Shown here in pieces: positions 18,891-28,148 of a stretch of DNA of 64,000 bases. This DNA comes from Prasinococcaceae sp. CCMP 1430 (Eukaryota > Prasinodermophyta > Palmophyllophyceae > Prasinococcales > Prasinococcaceae), in NCBI GenBank assembly GCA_013416795.1, contig RQSC01000001.1:160781-224780 (forward strand). The letters run 5' to 3'. A program made the translations under genes and the position numbers. Position 1 is the first letter of the stretch, and each line of letters opens with the position of its first letter. Below the pieces are notes generated by a model. It was not told the origin of the DNA and made no database searches. It saw only the letters and a program-made list of their open reading frames with translations.

Positions 18891-20105
18891 TCACGCCTGG
18901 CCGACCCTGTACAGCAGCTTGAAGTTCTGCTTGATGATGTCAGTCGTGCTCGAGATCCTGTACTCGAGAGTGTCCTGGCCCTCGGCCCACGCCTGCAGGA
19001 GCGGCCTGAGCTTGTGCAGCTTGTACCTGGGCATGGTGGGGAACAAGTGATGCTCCAGCTGGACGTCCATGCCGCCCCAGAGCATGGTCTCCCACCACGG
19101 CCCGCACGCGGCGTCGCGCGTGGAGCGGAACTGCATGTCCACGTACTCGCCGCGGTCGGTCATGATCTCCTCGCTCTGGTGGGTGGCGCTCACGATGGAG
19201 CCGCACAGGAAGCCGCCCAGCAGCACCGAACTAATGGCCACGGGCAGCGGCAGGCAGCCGAACAGCCAGATGTACTGCAGCGCCAGCGCGGCGAGCTCGC
19301 CCTTGTCCTTCCTGTTCCACGCGAAGATGACGGAATCCAGGCGCCACATGAGGAAGGTGACCGAGTAGAGGGGGTACCCGTAGATGTGCTGAAAGCGGCG
19401 CAGCGGGTTTGGGTCCGGCCGGCCCGTCTCCTTGGGGCTCTGCAGGTACAGGAAGGGCTCACTCATTATGTCGTCGTCGCAGCCGTCCACGTTGGTGAAC
19501 GAGTGGTGCATGTTGTGCTTGTAGCTCCACCACTCGCCCGAGAAGCCGTTGGTGAGCGCCCCGAAGTTGCGCATGGCCGTGCACCACTTTCCGCGCCCGT
19601 GCACGTAGTCGTGCGCCAGCCAGCCCGCCTGCTCCATGCCCACGCCCAGCAGGCACGCGGCCAACACGGGGTGGCCCGCGTTGGCGGCGAGCTGCCCGCC
19701 CACGTACAGCGCGAGCGTGCGAACGAGTATCTGCGCCTCCTGCCACCACACCCGCTCGAACCAGCCGTCCTTCTCGAGCTTCTCGCGGAACTCGGCGAAG
19801 TCCTTGCACGCCCTGGCGGTCTCGGCGTCCGGCAGGAATTGCCGCTCGGCGGCGGGCGGGTCGCACTTGGGCAGCTTGGCGAGGCGCCGCACGGCCTCGT
19901 CGGCGCCGTTGGCGCCGTTGGAGTGCAGCGCGTAGAAGACGCTCGTGGCGTCGCGCCCGTTCATGAGCTTGATGAACATGGCTCCGCCCGGATGCGCCTT
20001 CGCCCAGCCGCTGACGTCGTACCACTGCCCGTCGATGCGCATGGTGAGCGTGGACGTGTCGCCCAGGTCGACCTTGGGCGCCCCGATGCCGACGACGCTG
20101 ATCAT
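18891..20105 (-). CDS. Front-end fatty acyl desaturase with fused cytochrome b5 domain
   Basis: Membrane desaturase that inserts a double bond between an existing one and the carboxyl end, using its own cytochrome b5 domain. Heme-binding HPGG lies in DVSGWAKAHPGGAMF (about residue 37-40 from ATG 20105). Three histidine boxes follow: HDYVH, HNMHH and QLEHH, the last with the Q that marks front-end enzymes. The segments between are hydrophobic, fitting the usual four TM helices. SGEWWSYKHNMHHSFTNV and EHHLFPTMPRYKL are characteristic. Regioselectivity (delta-4/5/6/8) cannot be read from sequence alone. The reading frame stays open 5' of 20105 with an Arg/Ala-rich stretch (to about 20258) but no ATG, so an N-terminal (plastid?) leader encoded partly on another exon is likely; an acceptor GCGCAG sits just before GAGCCCGACG. 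Confidence 0.92.
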   Translation of the reverse strand: MISVVGIGAPKVDLGDTSTLTMRIDGQWYDVSGWAKAHPGGAMFIKLMNGRDATSVFYALHSNGANGADEAVRRLAKLPKCDPPAAERQFLPDAETARACKDFAEFREKLEKDGWFERVWWQEAQILVRTLALYVGGQLAANAGHPVLAACLLGVGMEQAGWLAHDYVHGRGKWCTAMRNFGALTNGFSGEWWSYKHNMHHSFTNVDGCDDDIMSEPFLYLQSPKETGRPDPNPLRRFQHIYGYPLYSVTFLMWRLDSVIFAWNRKDKGELAALALQYIWLFGCLPLPVAISSVLLGGFLCGSIVSATHQSEEIMTDRGEYVDMQFRSTRDAACGPWWETMLWGGMDVQLEHHLFPTMPRYKLHKLRPLLQAWAEGQDTLEYRISSTTDIIKQNFKLLYRVGQA

Positions 20106-20769
20106 CTCGGCCGCGTCGGGCTCCTGCGCGGGCGCCGCCACGGCCGCCACCCGCCGCCCGCGCGCCCCACCCGGCCTGCGCGCGGCCACGCGCGCGCCGC
20201 GCTGCGCGCGGACGCGCGCGGGCCACAAGCGCGAGGATCGCGTTGCGAATTGCGCCTTTTAGGTTTATTTTCAAAAGGGTCTGTTATGCACAGCTTCGCG
20301 CATGCGCTGCGATGGAGCGCCCCGCGGGACCACGCGCCCGCCTGGAAATCGGCCGGCCGGCGTTCGAGTTTGGGTTTCGCCGCGCGCGCGCACTGAGTGG
20401 CTGCGCCGAAAAACGCGATCCAAAGCGGCCCGGCGGCCCGGCGCCCACAACTAATCGCACGCGGCTGAACTACCCACGGGAGAGCATTTCGATGCTCGAA
20501 ACGGGTGCGACCGCGGGACCGCGGCCCCGCCCTGAGCGGCGCGGCGCGTGCGTGGATTGGGTTAGGGTCGCGCATTCGATGCCTTCAAAACAACGCAATG
20601 ATCGCATGGGCGATTGTTGGGGTTTGTACGAGACAAACTGTGCATTGATATTATATTAGGGTTTGCAATTTGCCCGCCGGCACAGCGCGTGGCGCCGGCG
20701 CGCATGGCGTGACTGGGCGCAGGCGGGTGCGCAGGCTCGGCGCTGCGGCTTTGGGAGGGCTCCGCCTTG
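20106..20769. other. Intergenic / 5' region of desaturase
   Basis: Probably includes the desaturase leader exon or 5' UTR and its promoter, and the 3' UTR of the Nudix gene. AT content rises between 20560 and 20670 (tgatattatattagggtttg). No further gene supported. Confidence 0.4.
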
Positions 20770-21453
20770 CTAGGTGAGGCGCTGCTCGTGGCGCCACCTC
20801 GCGAGCACTTGGCGCCCGACGGGTGTCACGCCCTCGAGGTCGGCGCAGGCCTCCTCGATGGGCACCCAGCGCGCCCACTGCACCTCCTCGGCCTGCGGCG
20901 TGAGCGCCGAGCGCATGCGGTCGGGCACGGCCGCCTCGAGCACGCACGCGAACACGTGGCACGAGTCGTCCTCGTACTCGAAGACGCCACCCCCAGCGCC
21001 GACGCGACGCAGTGAGAGCTCATCGGCCGTCGTGCCGCGCGGCAGGCCGAGCTCCTCCGTCAGCTCGCGTAACGCAGTGTCTTCGTACCCCTCGTACTCG
21101 CCTGGCGCTGGCTGCTGGCCAGCCAGGCCAGTGCCCGTGCAGACGCCGGCGACGCACACCTCGAGCATGCCGGGGTACAGGTCCTTCGACTCGGAGCGCC
21201 GCTGCACGAGCATGTGCGCGCGAGCCTCGTCGAGCACCACGCAGTACGCGCCGCGTCCGAGCAGCCGCTTCGACACCGTCTCGCGCCGCCCCACGAGCCG
21301 CACGACGGCGTTTTTTTCGTCGACTATCACGCACAGCTCCTCGCGCGCGCCCGTTGCCGCCGCCGCTGCCGGCCGCCGCGCCCGTCGACGCGCATGCGCG
21401 CGCAGTGCCGCCGCCGCCGCTGCCGGACGCGCCATTCTCCCGGCCCACGTCAT
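20770..21453 (-). CDS. Nudix hydrolase (YfcD/IPP-isomerase-like)
   Basis: A 227-residue Nudix protein. The Nudix box is complete: GYEDTALRELTEELGL fits Gx5Ex7REUxEExGU with all catalytic glutamates. The sequence before it, VDEKNAVVRLVGRRETVSKRLLGRGAYCVVLDE...LVQRRSESKDLYPGMLEVCVAGVCTG, resembles the IPP-isomerase/YfcD subgroup, whose substrate range is wide, so the substrate is not assigned. The first about 35 residues from ATG 21453 (MTWAGRMARPAAAAAALRAH...) are Ala/Arg-rich without acids, as in organelle targeting peptides. It is divergently arranged with the Prp17 gene over about 350 nt. Confidence 0.85.
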   Translation of the reverse strand: MTWAGRMARPAAAAAALRAHARRRARRPAAAAATGAREELCVIVDEKNAVVRLVGRRETVSKRLLGRGAYCVVLDEARAHMLVQRRSESKDLYPGMLEVCVAGVCTGTGLAGQQPAPGEYEGYEDTALRELTEELGLPRGTTADELSLRRVGAGGGVFEYEDDSCHVFACVLEAAVPDRMRSALTPQAEEVQWARWVPIEEACADLEGVTPVGRQVLARWRHEQRLT

Positions 21454-21805
21454 CACCAGCGCTGGGACCCCGCCCGCGCGCTCTGTGGCACGCCCCCCCC
21501 GCCCCGAGGACGAGTGGTCAGGCGCGAATGCTTGCACCGATGCGATGCAAAGGGTTCAAAACAGGAGTGTTTGGGGTCGCTTGTCTATGGGGTTTGAATC
21601 CGCACCAAAAATGTGTTCTCGTACCTCGTAGGGCGCGGTGCGGTGGCGGCTGCGGCGTTGCGCGGAGCTCCAACAAGGGGGGCGCCGCCACTCCGCGCGC
21701 GAGCGGCGCGTGGCGCCTGCTCGGGGGAGGGTATCGACGGAGGGTATCGGAGAGCGACCGCCGGTGCCGGGTCGCTTTCCTCCCCTTCATCGCCCGCCCT
21801 GCAGA
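21454..21805. promoter_or_regulatory. Shared divergent promoter region (Nudix / Prp17)
   Basis: The only sequence between two oppositely oriented start codons, so it must hold both 5' UTRs and promoters. No specific element recognised. Confidence 0.5.
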
Positions 21806-23602
21806 ATGGATGCGCTCGCAGGGTATGGCTCGGGTAGTGACAGCGACGGCGCGCCACCGCCACAGCGGCAGCAACAGCAGCAGCAGGCGCACGACCCGAC
21901 CCTGGTGATTGCGGCGCTTGCGAGCAAGGGCGCGTCGCACGCCATCGTGGCGGCGCCGCCCGTCGCCGCGGCACTCGCCGGCGGCGGTGGCGCAAGCGCG
22001 GGCGCGGTCGGCGCGCGCTTCGTGAGCCCGCACGCGGCGACTGTCTCGCACAACCCAACCGTCGCGGAGATGTACACCGCGGTTGAGGGGCCGGCGAACG
22101 CCGGGATGGCAGCGCCGGCGGTGCTGGCCGCCAACGCACGCAACCACATGGGGGGGCACGTCGAGATGGCTGGCGTCACTGCGGCCGCCTTCGACGCACA
22201 GATGTACGGCACCGCGCCGGACAACGTGAGCGCGCCCGTCGCGCCGGCGGCGGTGCCCGGCGCGATCGCGCACATGCCGCCGCCTGGAGCGGCGGTGGCG
22301 GCAGCGGGGGTGCAGGGGTCAACAGAAGGCTTGCGCGCGGGGGGGACAAAGCGCAAGGCAGACGGAAGCGCGGCCAACCCATGGTTTGCGAAGCTCGCGT
22401 CCTCGCAGCGCGCACTGACCGCCGAGCAGGAGGACGCACAGAAGCGCATGATCGAGCGGCGCGCGGCGGCGCAGGAGGCCGCCAAGGCCGCGCGCGAGGC
22501 TGCGCGCGAGGAAGAGGAGGGCGGTGGTGGGAATGGCTCCGTTGACCCGGCAGACCTACCAGCTGCGTCGGAGACGTCCACGTGGCACGGCAAGGACCTC
22601 GTGGACTACCAGGGGCGCAGCTGGCTCGCCCCGGCGGGCGATGCGAAGCGCCAAGCGGGCGAGCAGTGCTACGTGCCCAAGCGCTTGGTGCACACGTACG
22701 CCGGGCACAAGAAGGGCGTCAACGCTGTCCGTTTCTTCCCGGGCTCGGGCCACCTGCTGCTCTCCGCATCGATGGACGGCGACGTGAAAATTTGGGATGT
22801 GATGGGCAACCGGCGCGTGATGCGCACGTACAGCGCGCACAGCGCGGCCGTGCGCGACATACAGTTCGGCGCGGACGGCAGCGCGTTCGTGTCCGCAGCG
22901 TACGACCGAAACGTGCGTCTGTGGGACACCGAGACGGGTGCCGTGACGGCCACGTTCCGCAACGGCAAGATTCCGTACTGCGCGGTGATCCACCCCGACG
23001 CCGACAAGCAGAACATTGTGCTGACCGGCATGGGTGACAACAAGATCTACCAGTGGGACACGCGCACTGGCAACGTCGAGCAGGAGTACGACTACCACCT
23101 GGCCCCCGTCAACAGCATCACCTTCATCGACGACAACCGCCGCTTTGTGTCATCGTCCGACGACAAGACGCTGCGCGTGTGGGACTACGGCGTGCCCATC
23201 CAAATCAAGCTCATCGCCGAGCCCGGCATGATGTCCATGCCCTCCGTGGCCTTGCACCCTGGCAAGAAGTGGTTCTGCTGCCAGAGCCTCGACAACACCA
23301 TCGTCACCTACGGGGCGCGCGACCGCTTCATGAAGAACAACAAGAAGATCTTTCGCGGCCACAACAATGCTGGCTACGCGTGTCAGGTGTCGTTCTCGCA
23401 CGACGGCAAGTACGTTCTCTCGGGCGACGGCGAGGGCAGGGCCTACATCTGGGACTTCAAGACGGGCAGGTACGTCAAGAACCTCAAGGCGCACGACGGC
23501 GTGTGCCTCGGCGCGACGTGGCACCCCATCAACACGTCGACCATCGCGACGTGCGGCTGGGGCACCAAGGCCAGCCCAGGCACTATCAAACTCTGGGACT
23601 GA
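21806..23602 (+). CDS. CDC40: Pre-mRNA-processing factor 17 (Prp17/CDC40), WD40 protein
   Basis: Second-step splicing factor. The 598-residue protein starts MDALAGYGSGSDSDG, a typical Prp17 opening. A polyQ tract follows, then the motif NPTVAEMYTAVEGPANAG (conserved in this family), NPWFAKLA, a charged helix with alternating Ala/Glu/Arg, and WHGKDLVDYQGRSWL just before the WD repeats. Seven WD40 repeats fill residues about 290-598: YAGHKKGVNAVRFFPGSGH, YSAHSAAVRDIQF, FRNGKIPYCAVIHPD, YDYHLAPVNSITF, PSVALHPGKKWFCC, FRGHNNAGYACQVSFS and LKAHDGVCLGATWHP, ending in TIKLWD. Length and architecture match the family. Single exon. No ambiguity about identity. Confidence 0.96.
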   Translation: MDALAGYGSGSDSDGAPPPQRQQQQQQAHDPTLVIAALASKGASHAIVAAPPVAAALAGGGGASAGAVGARFVSPHAATVSHNPTVAEMYTAVEGPANAGMAAPAVLAANARNHMGGHVEMAGVTAAAFDAQMYGTAPDNVSAPVAPAAVPGAIAHMPPPGAAVAAAGVQGSTEGLRAGGTKRKADGSAANPWFAKLASSQRALTAEQEDAQKRMIERRAAAQEAAKAAREAAREEEEGGGGNGSVDPADLPAASETSTWHGKDLVDYQGRSWLAPAGDAKRQAGEQCYVPKRLVHTYAGHKKGVNAVRFFPGSGHLLLSASMDGDVKIWDVMGNRRVMRTYSAHSAAVRDIQFGADGSAFVSAAYDRNVRLWDTETGAVTATFRNGKIPYCAVIHPDADKQNIVLTGMGDNKIYQWDTRTGNVEQEYDYHLAPVNSITFIDDNRRFVSSSDDKTLRVWDYGVPIQIKLIAEPGMMSMPSVALHPGKKWFCCQSLDNTIVTYGARDRFMKNNKKIFRGHNNAGYACQVSFSHDGKYVLSGDGEGRAYIWDFKTGRYVKNLKAHDGVCLGATWHPINTSTIATCGWGTKASPGTIKLWD

Positions 23603-23741
23603 TCGACGGACTCCAAGAGCGTGCCGTCCTTGCACACAGGCCACACACACCCTCTCATAATATTGCAAGCTTGCACAGCCACCTACCGCGGCGTGCGCGC
23701 GCGGGCGCGTGTCTGTCCTCTCGCTGGCTCGCTGGTTCGGC

Positions 23742-23791
23742 TGTGTGTGTGTGCGTATGTGTGTGCGTATGTGTGTGTGTGTGTGTGTGTG
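23742..23791. repeat. (GT)n microsatellite
   Basis: About 50 nt of alternating GT with two GTGCGTAT interruptions, located in the leader of the next gene. Confidence 0.95.
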
Positions 23792-23899
23792 CTTGCTGGC
23801 GAATTGCGATGCACTGCCGCTCCTACCGCTGCCGCCACACTGCGTGCGCTGCGGGCGCGCGCGCGCGCACGCGCAGAGAACGCATGTGACGCGGGCGCG

Positions 23900-25792
23900 A
23901 TGGACGCCGGCCGTGAGGCGCGATGCGAGCAGGCGGAGGCAGGGGGCCCACTCGAGCTCTTTCCGCCGTGGGCAGTCGCGCGCGTCGCGGAAGCGCTGTG
24001 CGAGGCCGGGGCGCTGCGCACGGTGGTACGGATGGCGCTCGTGCACACGTCGTGGCGCGAGCCCGTCAGGGAGGCATGGGCGAGACACGTGCTCGATGTG
24101 ACTGGCGCTGGTGCGGCGGTCGACGCTCTGTACGAGCGGGGCGGCCATTGCGGGCCGCCCGCGGACTGCGCCCGCGTGGGTGAACGCGGGCGCGAGCTCT
24201 CTGACGACGGCCTCCACATTTCTCACCGGCAAGCATCCACCACATGTGGGGCAGACTGCCTGTCGTCACTCTCGTCGCGCCAACCGCAGCTTTGGCACCT
24301 CCTGCTGCTGCGAGCCACGGCTGCATCTATTGCGGCGAACGCGAGTCACCTGCGCTGGGCTGTCGCCGTCGCGCCGCCCACCGCCCGCCGCGACGGCGGG
24401 CGAGCGCCGGTGCGCGTGGAGGGAGTGCTGAAGCGCTGCTCGCTCGGGGGTGCCTCTGTCGAGCTGGAGTATGCCTTCCCGGGCTGGCACGAATTGGCCG
24501 CGCGCGAGCGCACAGAAAGTGAGGGCGCCGATGCGCGCACTCCCCTCTGCCTGCCGGGCGCCCCACCTGCAGGGGACCTGCGCATGCCCGCATGGCTGGC
24601 GGACGAGCTACCCACGCGAGCGCCAATGCCATGGTGCGGGTACCCCGCGCGCGCCACGACGCTGGCGAACGCGTCGCTCCACTGCAGCGATGAGGCGCTT
24701 AGCGCGGTCGAGGTGACTGCCATGGCGTTCGGGGCGCTCGAGTACTGTGCTTCCCCTGGGTCGGAGTTCAACCTGCGGCAGGCGCATGTGCGAGGAGTCT
24801 GGTTTGAGCCACCCGACGCGGACGGGGGGGACCTCCGCGCCACCGTATACCTGCATGCGAACGAGTGCCTGCCTCGCGCCACGGACTGCGACGAGAGGGC
24901 ACGAGTCGAGACGGAGCGCGTTCGCGAGCTCATGGAGCTGCCGGCCGCAGCCCCCGGCGTGTCCAAGTCCTCCCACAGCCTTCTGTGCAGCGGCGCGGCG
25001 CTCGGCGCGTTCTCAAGGGCGCTGTGCTTGACGCTGGACGCGTGGGGGGTCGATGGCGACCACAGGGCTTCGTTCTTCTTATCTCTCGCTACGTCAGATT
25101 GCGACATCTGCGGCTGGGGAAGTGATGGCGAGCACGCGCGCTGGCGCCACGCTGCCGCCGTGGGCAGTTTTGCACGCCTGTGCGGCACGGCGCACTCTGA
25201 GGCGGGCGAGGCCCGCACGTCTCCCGTGATGTCGTGGCCCACCAGTGCAACGCAACCGAGGTCCGCGGGTGACACGAGTGGATGGGCACGCGGGAGCGAG
25301 CAGGGCTTTGCCTCCCAACTTCCGTTCGCGCGCGTGCCGGTCACGTGCGACGGTGGCACCGATTACGAGCTTGTCGAGGGCGAGGGGGTATGGTCGCTCC
25401 TGTGTCAGCTCATGGACAGCGCTACGTACTTCGACTTGGCTGTCTTCAAAGAGGGCGTGGCCGGTCCTGTGCTGTGCAGATCGCGATGCGAGTGCTGGTC
25501 GAGGTCGCACGAGTACACCAGGTACACGATGGACAAGACACGCCTGCGCGATACGTTCGTCCATTGCTCGCGCACGACCGACGCCGAGATCGTGCGCGAA
25601 TTTTCGCTGCCGTTCATCCCCGGGGACGACTGGGGTGTGCTATTCGACCCGCACGAGCCCACCTGCGATGCCTGGGCCGCGCGCGCCCTTCAAAACAATG
25701 CGCTCGACCTGATCGAGTACCGCACGCGAGAAAGCGGCTCTGATGAGAGCAGCACGCGCTATGGCGTCCTGCTGCGCCTCGAGGCACGATGA
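23900..25792 (+). CDS. Unrecognised protein with F-box-like N terminus
   Basis: A 630-residue protein from ATG 23900. Residues about 17-62 (LELFPPWAVARVAEALCEAGALRTVVRMALVHTSWREPVREAW) have the hydrophobic pattern of an F-box (L-P-x-x-V...hxxxhxxVCxxWR), but the match is weak. The remainder is globular in composition, with many Cys, Trp and acidic residues: NLRQAHVRGVWFEPPDADGGDLRATVYLHA, GDDWGVLFDPHEPTCDAWAARALQNNALDLIEYRT. I know no family with this pattern. The upstream in-frame extension crosses the GT microsatellite and is rejected as coding. If the F-box reading is right, it would be an SCF substrate adaptor, but this is conjecture. Codon usage matches neighbours. Confidence 0.6.
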   Translation: MDAGREARCEQAEAGGPLELFPPWAVARVAEALCEAGALRTVVRMALVHTSWREPVREAWARHVLDVTGAGAAVDALYERGGHCGPPADCARVGERGRELSDDGLHISHRQASTTCGADCLSSLSSRQPQLWHLLLLRATAASIAANASHLRWAVAVAPPTARRDGGRAPVRVEGVLKRCSLGGASVELEYAFPGWHELAARERTESEGADARTPLCLPGAPPAGDLRMPAWLADELPTRAPMPWCGYPARATTLANASLHCSDEALSAVEVTAMAFGALEYCASPGSEFNLRQAHVRGVWFEPPDADGGDLRATVYLHANECLPRATDCDERARVETERVRELMELPAAAPGVSKSSHSLLCSGAALGAFSRALCLTLDAWGVDGDHRASFFLSLATSDCDICGWGSDGEHARWRHAAAVGSFARLCGTAHSEAGEARTSPVMSWPTSATQPRSAGDTSGWARGSEQGFASQLPFARVPVTCDGGTDYELVEGEGVWSLLCQLMDSATYFDLAVFKEGVAGPVLCRSRCECWSRSHEYTRYTMDKTRLRDTFVHCSRTTDAEIVREFSLPFIPGDDWGVLFDPHEPTCDAWAARALQNNALDLIEYRTRESGSDESSTRYGVLLRLEAR

Positions 25793-25843
25793 CTCGCGTG
25801 CGCGCGGCCTTCTCCTCGCCAACGCTGGCAGCAAGGGGTACGC

Positions 25844-25865
25844 GGGGGGGGGGGGGGGGGGGGGG
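25844..25865. repeat. Poly-G homopolymer (22 nt)
   Basis: Uninterrupted G run in the spacer (25793-26060) between two convergent genes. Length may be unreliable in the assembly. Nothing else seen in this spacer. Confidence 0.9.
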
Positions 25866-26060
25866 TGGCCAAATACTATAACGCCGAGCGCGGCGAGTAC
25901 GGCGCATTCGGCGCCGTAGCGCAGCAGCTGTGCCCAAACGTCAATAGTACTACGGAGCACGTTAATGAGCGTACAACCGTGCGCGTCCACCTCTATAGGG
26001 AGTTCGACGGCGCTACGATGCTCGCAGCTTTGAGTTCGCCGTGGGGACGCTGCGGGCCTT

Positions 26061-28148
26061 CTACACGGAGACGGACACCGCCTGCGTCCCCGGACATGAC
26101 AGGTCGTCACTCTCCGAGTCGTTCCCGTCTGCTACGACTGGGTCGGTCCTGCCTTCGTCCTCGCCGGCAGCTTTGGCGGCACGTTCGTTGGCAAGTCGTT
26201 GGTCGTTGGCAAGCCTTTCTTCTCGCGCCGCGCGCCGCGCCTTGACGGACGCACCCGCCCTGCTGCCGCGCCGGCGTCGGCGACGCTGCGGCGGCATGAA
26301 GCCCATCATCACGCCGTTCGCGCCCATCTGCGTTTGCAAGAGGAAAATCTCCTCTGGAGACGGCGGAGGCGGCGCGCACGGGCCCGGGCTTCCCTTGCCA
26401 TTAGCAGCGGACTCGACGCCCGCGACCGATGAGGCTGGGGGGGGCGAATACGCACCCCCGCCGCTCGTGGCGAGCATCGTGGCATCGAGCGCGGAGCCGT
26501 CATTGCCACGGCCGGCTTGCGACGACGCGCCCCGGAAGTGCGCAGCGGCCAACGCCACGTAAGGGTTGTACATGACTGCGGCGGCTGTGGCGCCCGGCGC
26601 AATCATGCTCATCCCAGGATGATACGCCCCATGCATGCCCGGCGGCACGCCCCAGTAGTAGTGCTGCGAGATGGCGTGCTGATGGTGCGCCTGGAGTGCA
26701 GCTGCCATTGCGGCGGACGCCGCCGCCGTAGAGGCCGCCTCTGGTGGATCGGTCGCGATCCCAGGCGCTGCGCTACTTGCGCCCTCTTCGTCGGGCATAC
26801 GCGACTGACGATGGCCGTTCTCAGTGGGCGGCAGTGGGTCCGGTCCGACGATGCTGCTACCGGGCTGCGTCGACGACTGCGAAAGCGCCGGCTCCAGCGA
26901 CCGCGCCGTCTGGCTCTTGGTTGCGCATGGCACGCGCTGCCCACTTCCGTTGGGCGCACCGCCACCGCGCATCCGGTGGGGCGCGGCCGCGTCGTTGCTG
27001 GGTGGGGGTGGCCGCGTGGCAGCTTTCACTGCGTTCCGTCCGGCTCTGCCTGCCATAGCCGCCGCTGCTGCAGCGGTCGCCGCGGCCGCGGCCGCGGCGG
27101 TCACAGCCACCGCTTCGTTGCCACTGCTACCATCCGAGCTATATCTGAGGCTCGAGGCGCGCGTGGACACGAACGGCGCGGAGGACGCGGTAAGCTTTGT
27201 CCTGCTGCCTTTGCCCGATGAGGCGCCCGGCCGAGGGCCAGGCGATGCGCTATCCACGCGCTGCCGGGTGTGGTGGTGGCTACCGCCGTTGCTCTGCGGG
27301 CGATGGTATGGCGGCGAGTCAAAGTAGTACCTCGCCGTCTCCTCTGCCGACTTGGAGAGCGACTGTGGACTGTCGGCAGAGAGGTCCAGCGCGCTGAGCA
27401 GGTTGTGCGTGGGCGTGAACAGACCGGACGGCAGTCGAGATATAGAAACGCGCCGAGAGAGCGAACGCAGCAGCGAACCCGTGCCTGAGGGGGCGTTGCA
27501 AGTCACCTCTGCCTCAGACGACGAGCTGCCATACATGCCCGTGCCCTCCCTTGCCCCCGCCACTGACACGGGCGTAGACGACACGGCCGGGGGCGTCTCA
27601 GCGGATGCGTCGGGCACGCCGCTCCGTGCGCGCATTATTCGCACGCGCAGCGGACTGCCGAGACTGGCCCCACCCGCACGGGCTGTGCCAGCTAGGCCCG
27701 TCGGCGATGCGCCCGAGCCGCCACCGTTGACGACGCGGCTGTAGCCCACCTCGCTCGCGATGACGTCGGCACGATGCCGGCGTGGCGCGAAACTGAGCTC
27801 GCTGTCACTGGCAGCCGCGACGCCCCACCGCGGGTCGCCCATCCCGCCCGCGCCGCCAAGCCCCTCCTTGAGCAGCATCTCCTCCTCCTCTTCCGCCTCG
27901 CGCGTGACTTCTGCGATGAGCGCTTCGAAGCGTGGCAGCGACGCCGACGATATGGTCGGCTCGAGCGATCGTGCGCTCACGGAGGTTGCCGAGGCGGAGG
28001 CGGTGGGGTTCGCATTCACGGCAGCAGGCGGGGGGGGAGGCGCAGCAGCACGCCGCCGTCGTGGAGTCGCGGAACTACCACCCTGACCCCCCGCCGCCCC
28101 CGCGCCGCTCGCGCCACCCACGTCAGGATGCTGCTTCGCCATCGTCAT
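26061..28148 (-). CDS. Large low-complexity (Ser/Ala/Pro-rich) protein, unknown
   Basis: A 695-residue protein if started at ATG 28148 (MTMAKQHPDVGG); the same frame is open to another ATG at 28658, giving 865 aa, but the added N terminus is irregular. Mostly disordered: Pro/Ala-rich start, one likely helix FEALIAEVTREAEEEEEMLLKEGL near residue 80, poly-Ala runs around 360, and a Met/Tyr/His-rich stretch HHQHAISQHYYWGVPPGMHG. There is a basic RRRRRRGSRAGASVKARRAAREER segment near the C terminus that could act as a nuclear localisation signal. The serine-rich SLLRSLSRRVSISRLPSG has several basophilic-kinase consensus sites. No domain recognised; a nuclear or RNA-granule regulator is possible but not shown. 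Confidence 0.6.
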   Translation of the reverse strand: MTMAKQHPDVGGASGAGAAGGQGGSSATPRRRRAAAPPPPPAAVNANPTASASATSVSARSLEPTISSASLPRFEALIAEVTREAEEEEEMLLKEGLGGAGGMGDPRWGVAAASDSELSFAPRRHRADVIASEVGYSRVVNGGGSGASPTGLAGTARAGGASLGSPLRVRIMRARSGVPDASAETPPAVSSTPVSVAGAREGTGMYGSSSSEAEVTCNAPSGTGSLLRSLSRRVSISRLPSGLFTPTHNLLSALDLSADSPQSLSKSAEETARYYFDSPPYHRPQSNGGSHHHTRQRVDSASPGPRPGASSGKGSRTKLTASSAPFVSTRASSLRYSSDGSSGNEAVAVTAAAAAAATAAAAAAMAGRAGRNAVKAATRPPPPSNDAAAPHRMRGGGAPNGSGQRVPCATKSQTARSLEPALSQSSTQPGSSIVGPDPLPPTENGHRQSRMPDEEGASSAAPGIATDPPEAASTAAASAAMAAALQAHHQHAISQHYYWGVPPGMHGAYHPGMSMIAPGATAAAVMYNPYVALAAAHFRGASSQAGRGNDGSALDATMLATSGGGAYSPPPASSVAGVESAANGKGSPGPCAPPPPSPEEIFLLQTQMGANGVMMGFMPPQRRRRRRGSRAGASVKARRAAREERLANDQRLANERAAKAAGEDEGRTDPVVADGNDSESDDLSCPGTQAVSVSV

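Noticed and set aside
18741-20396. 551-codon plus-strand frame
   Set aside because: It is antisense to the front-end desaturase, whose motifs prove the other strand.
23621-23899. N-terminal extension of the gene at 23900 across the GT repeat
   Set aside because: It would encode a Cys/Val repeat derived from the microsatellite; ATG 23900 gives normal sequence.
25844-25865. G-quadruplex-type regulatory element
   Set aside because: An uninterrupted homopolymer is more likely a slippage-prone simple repeat; no adjacent promoter is evident.
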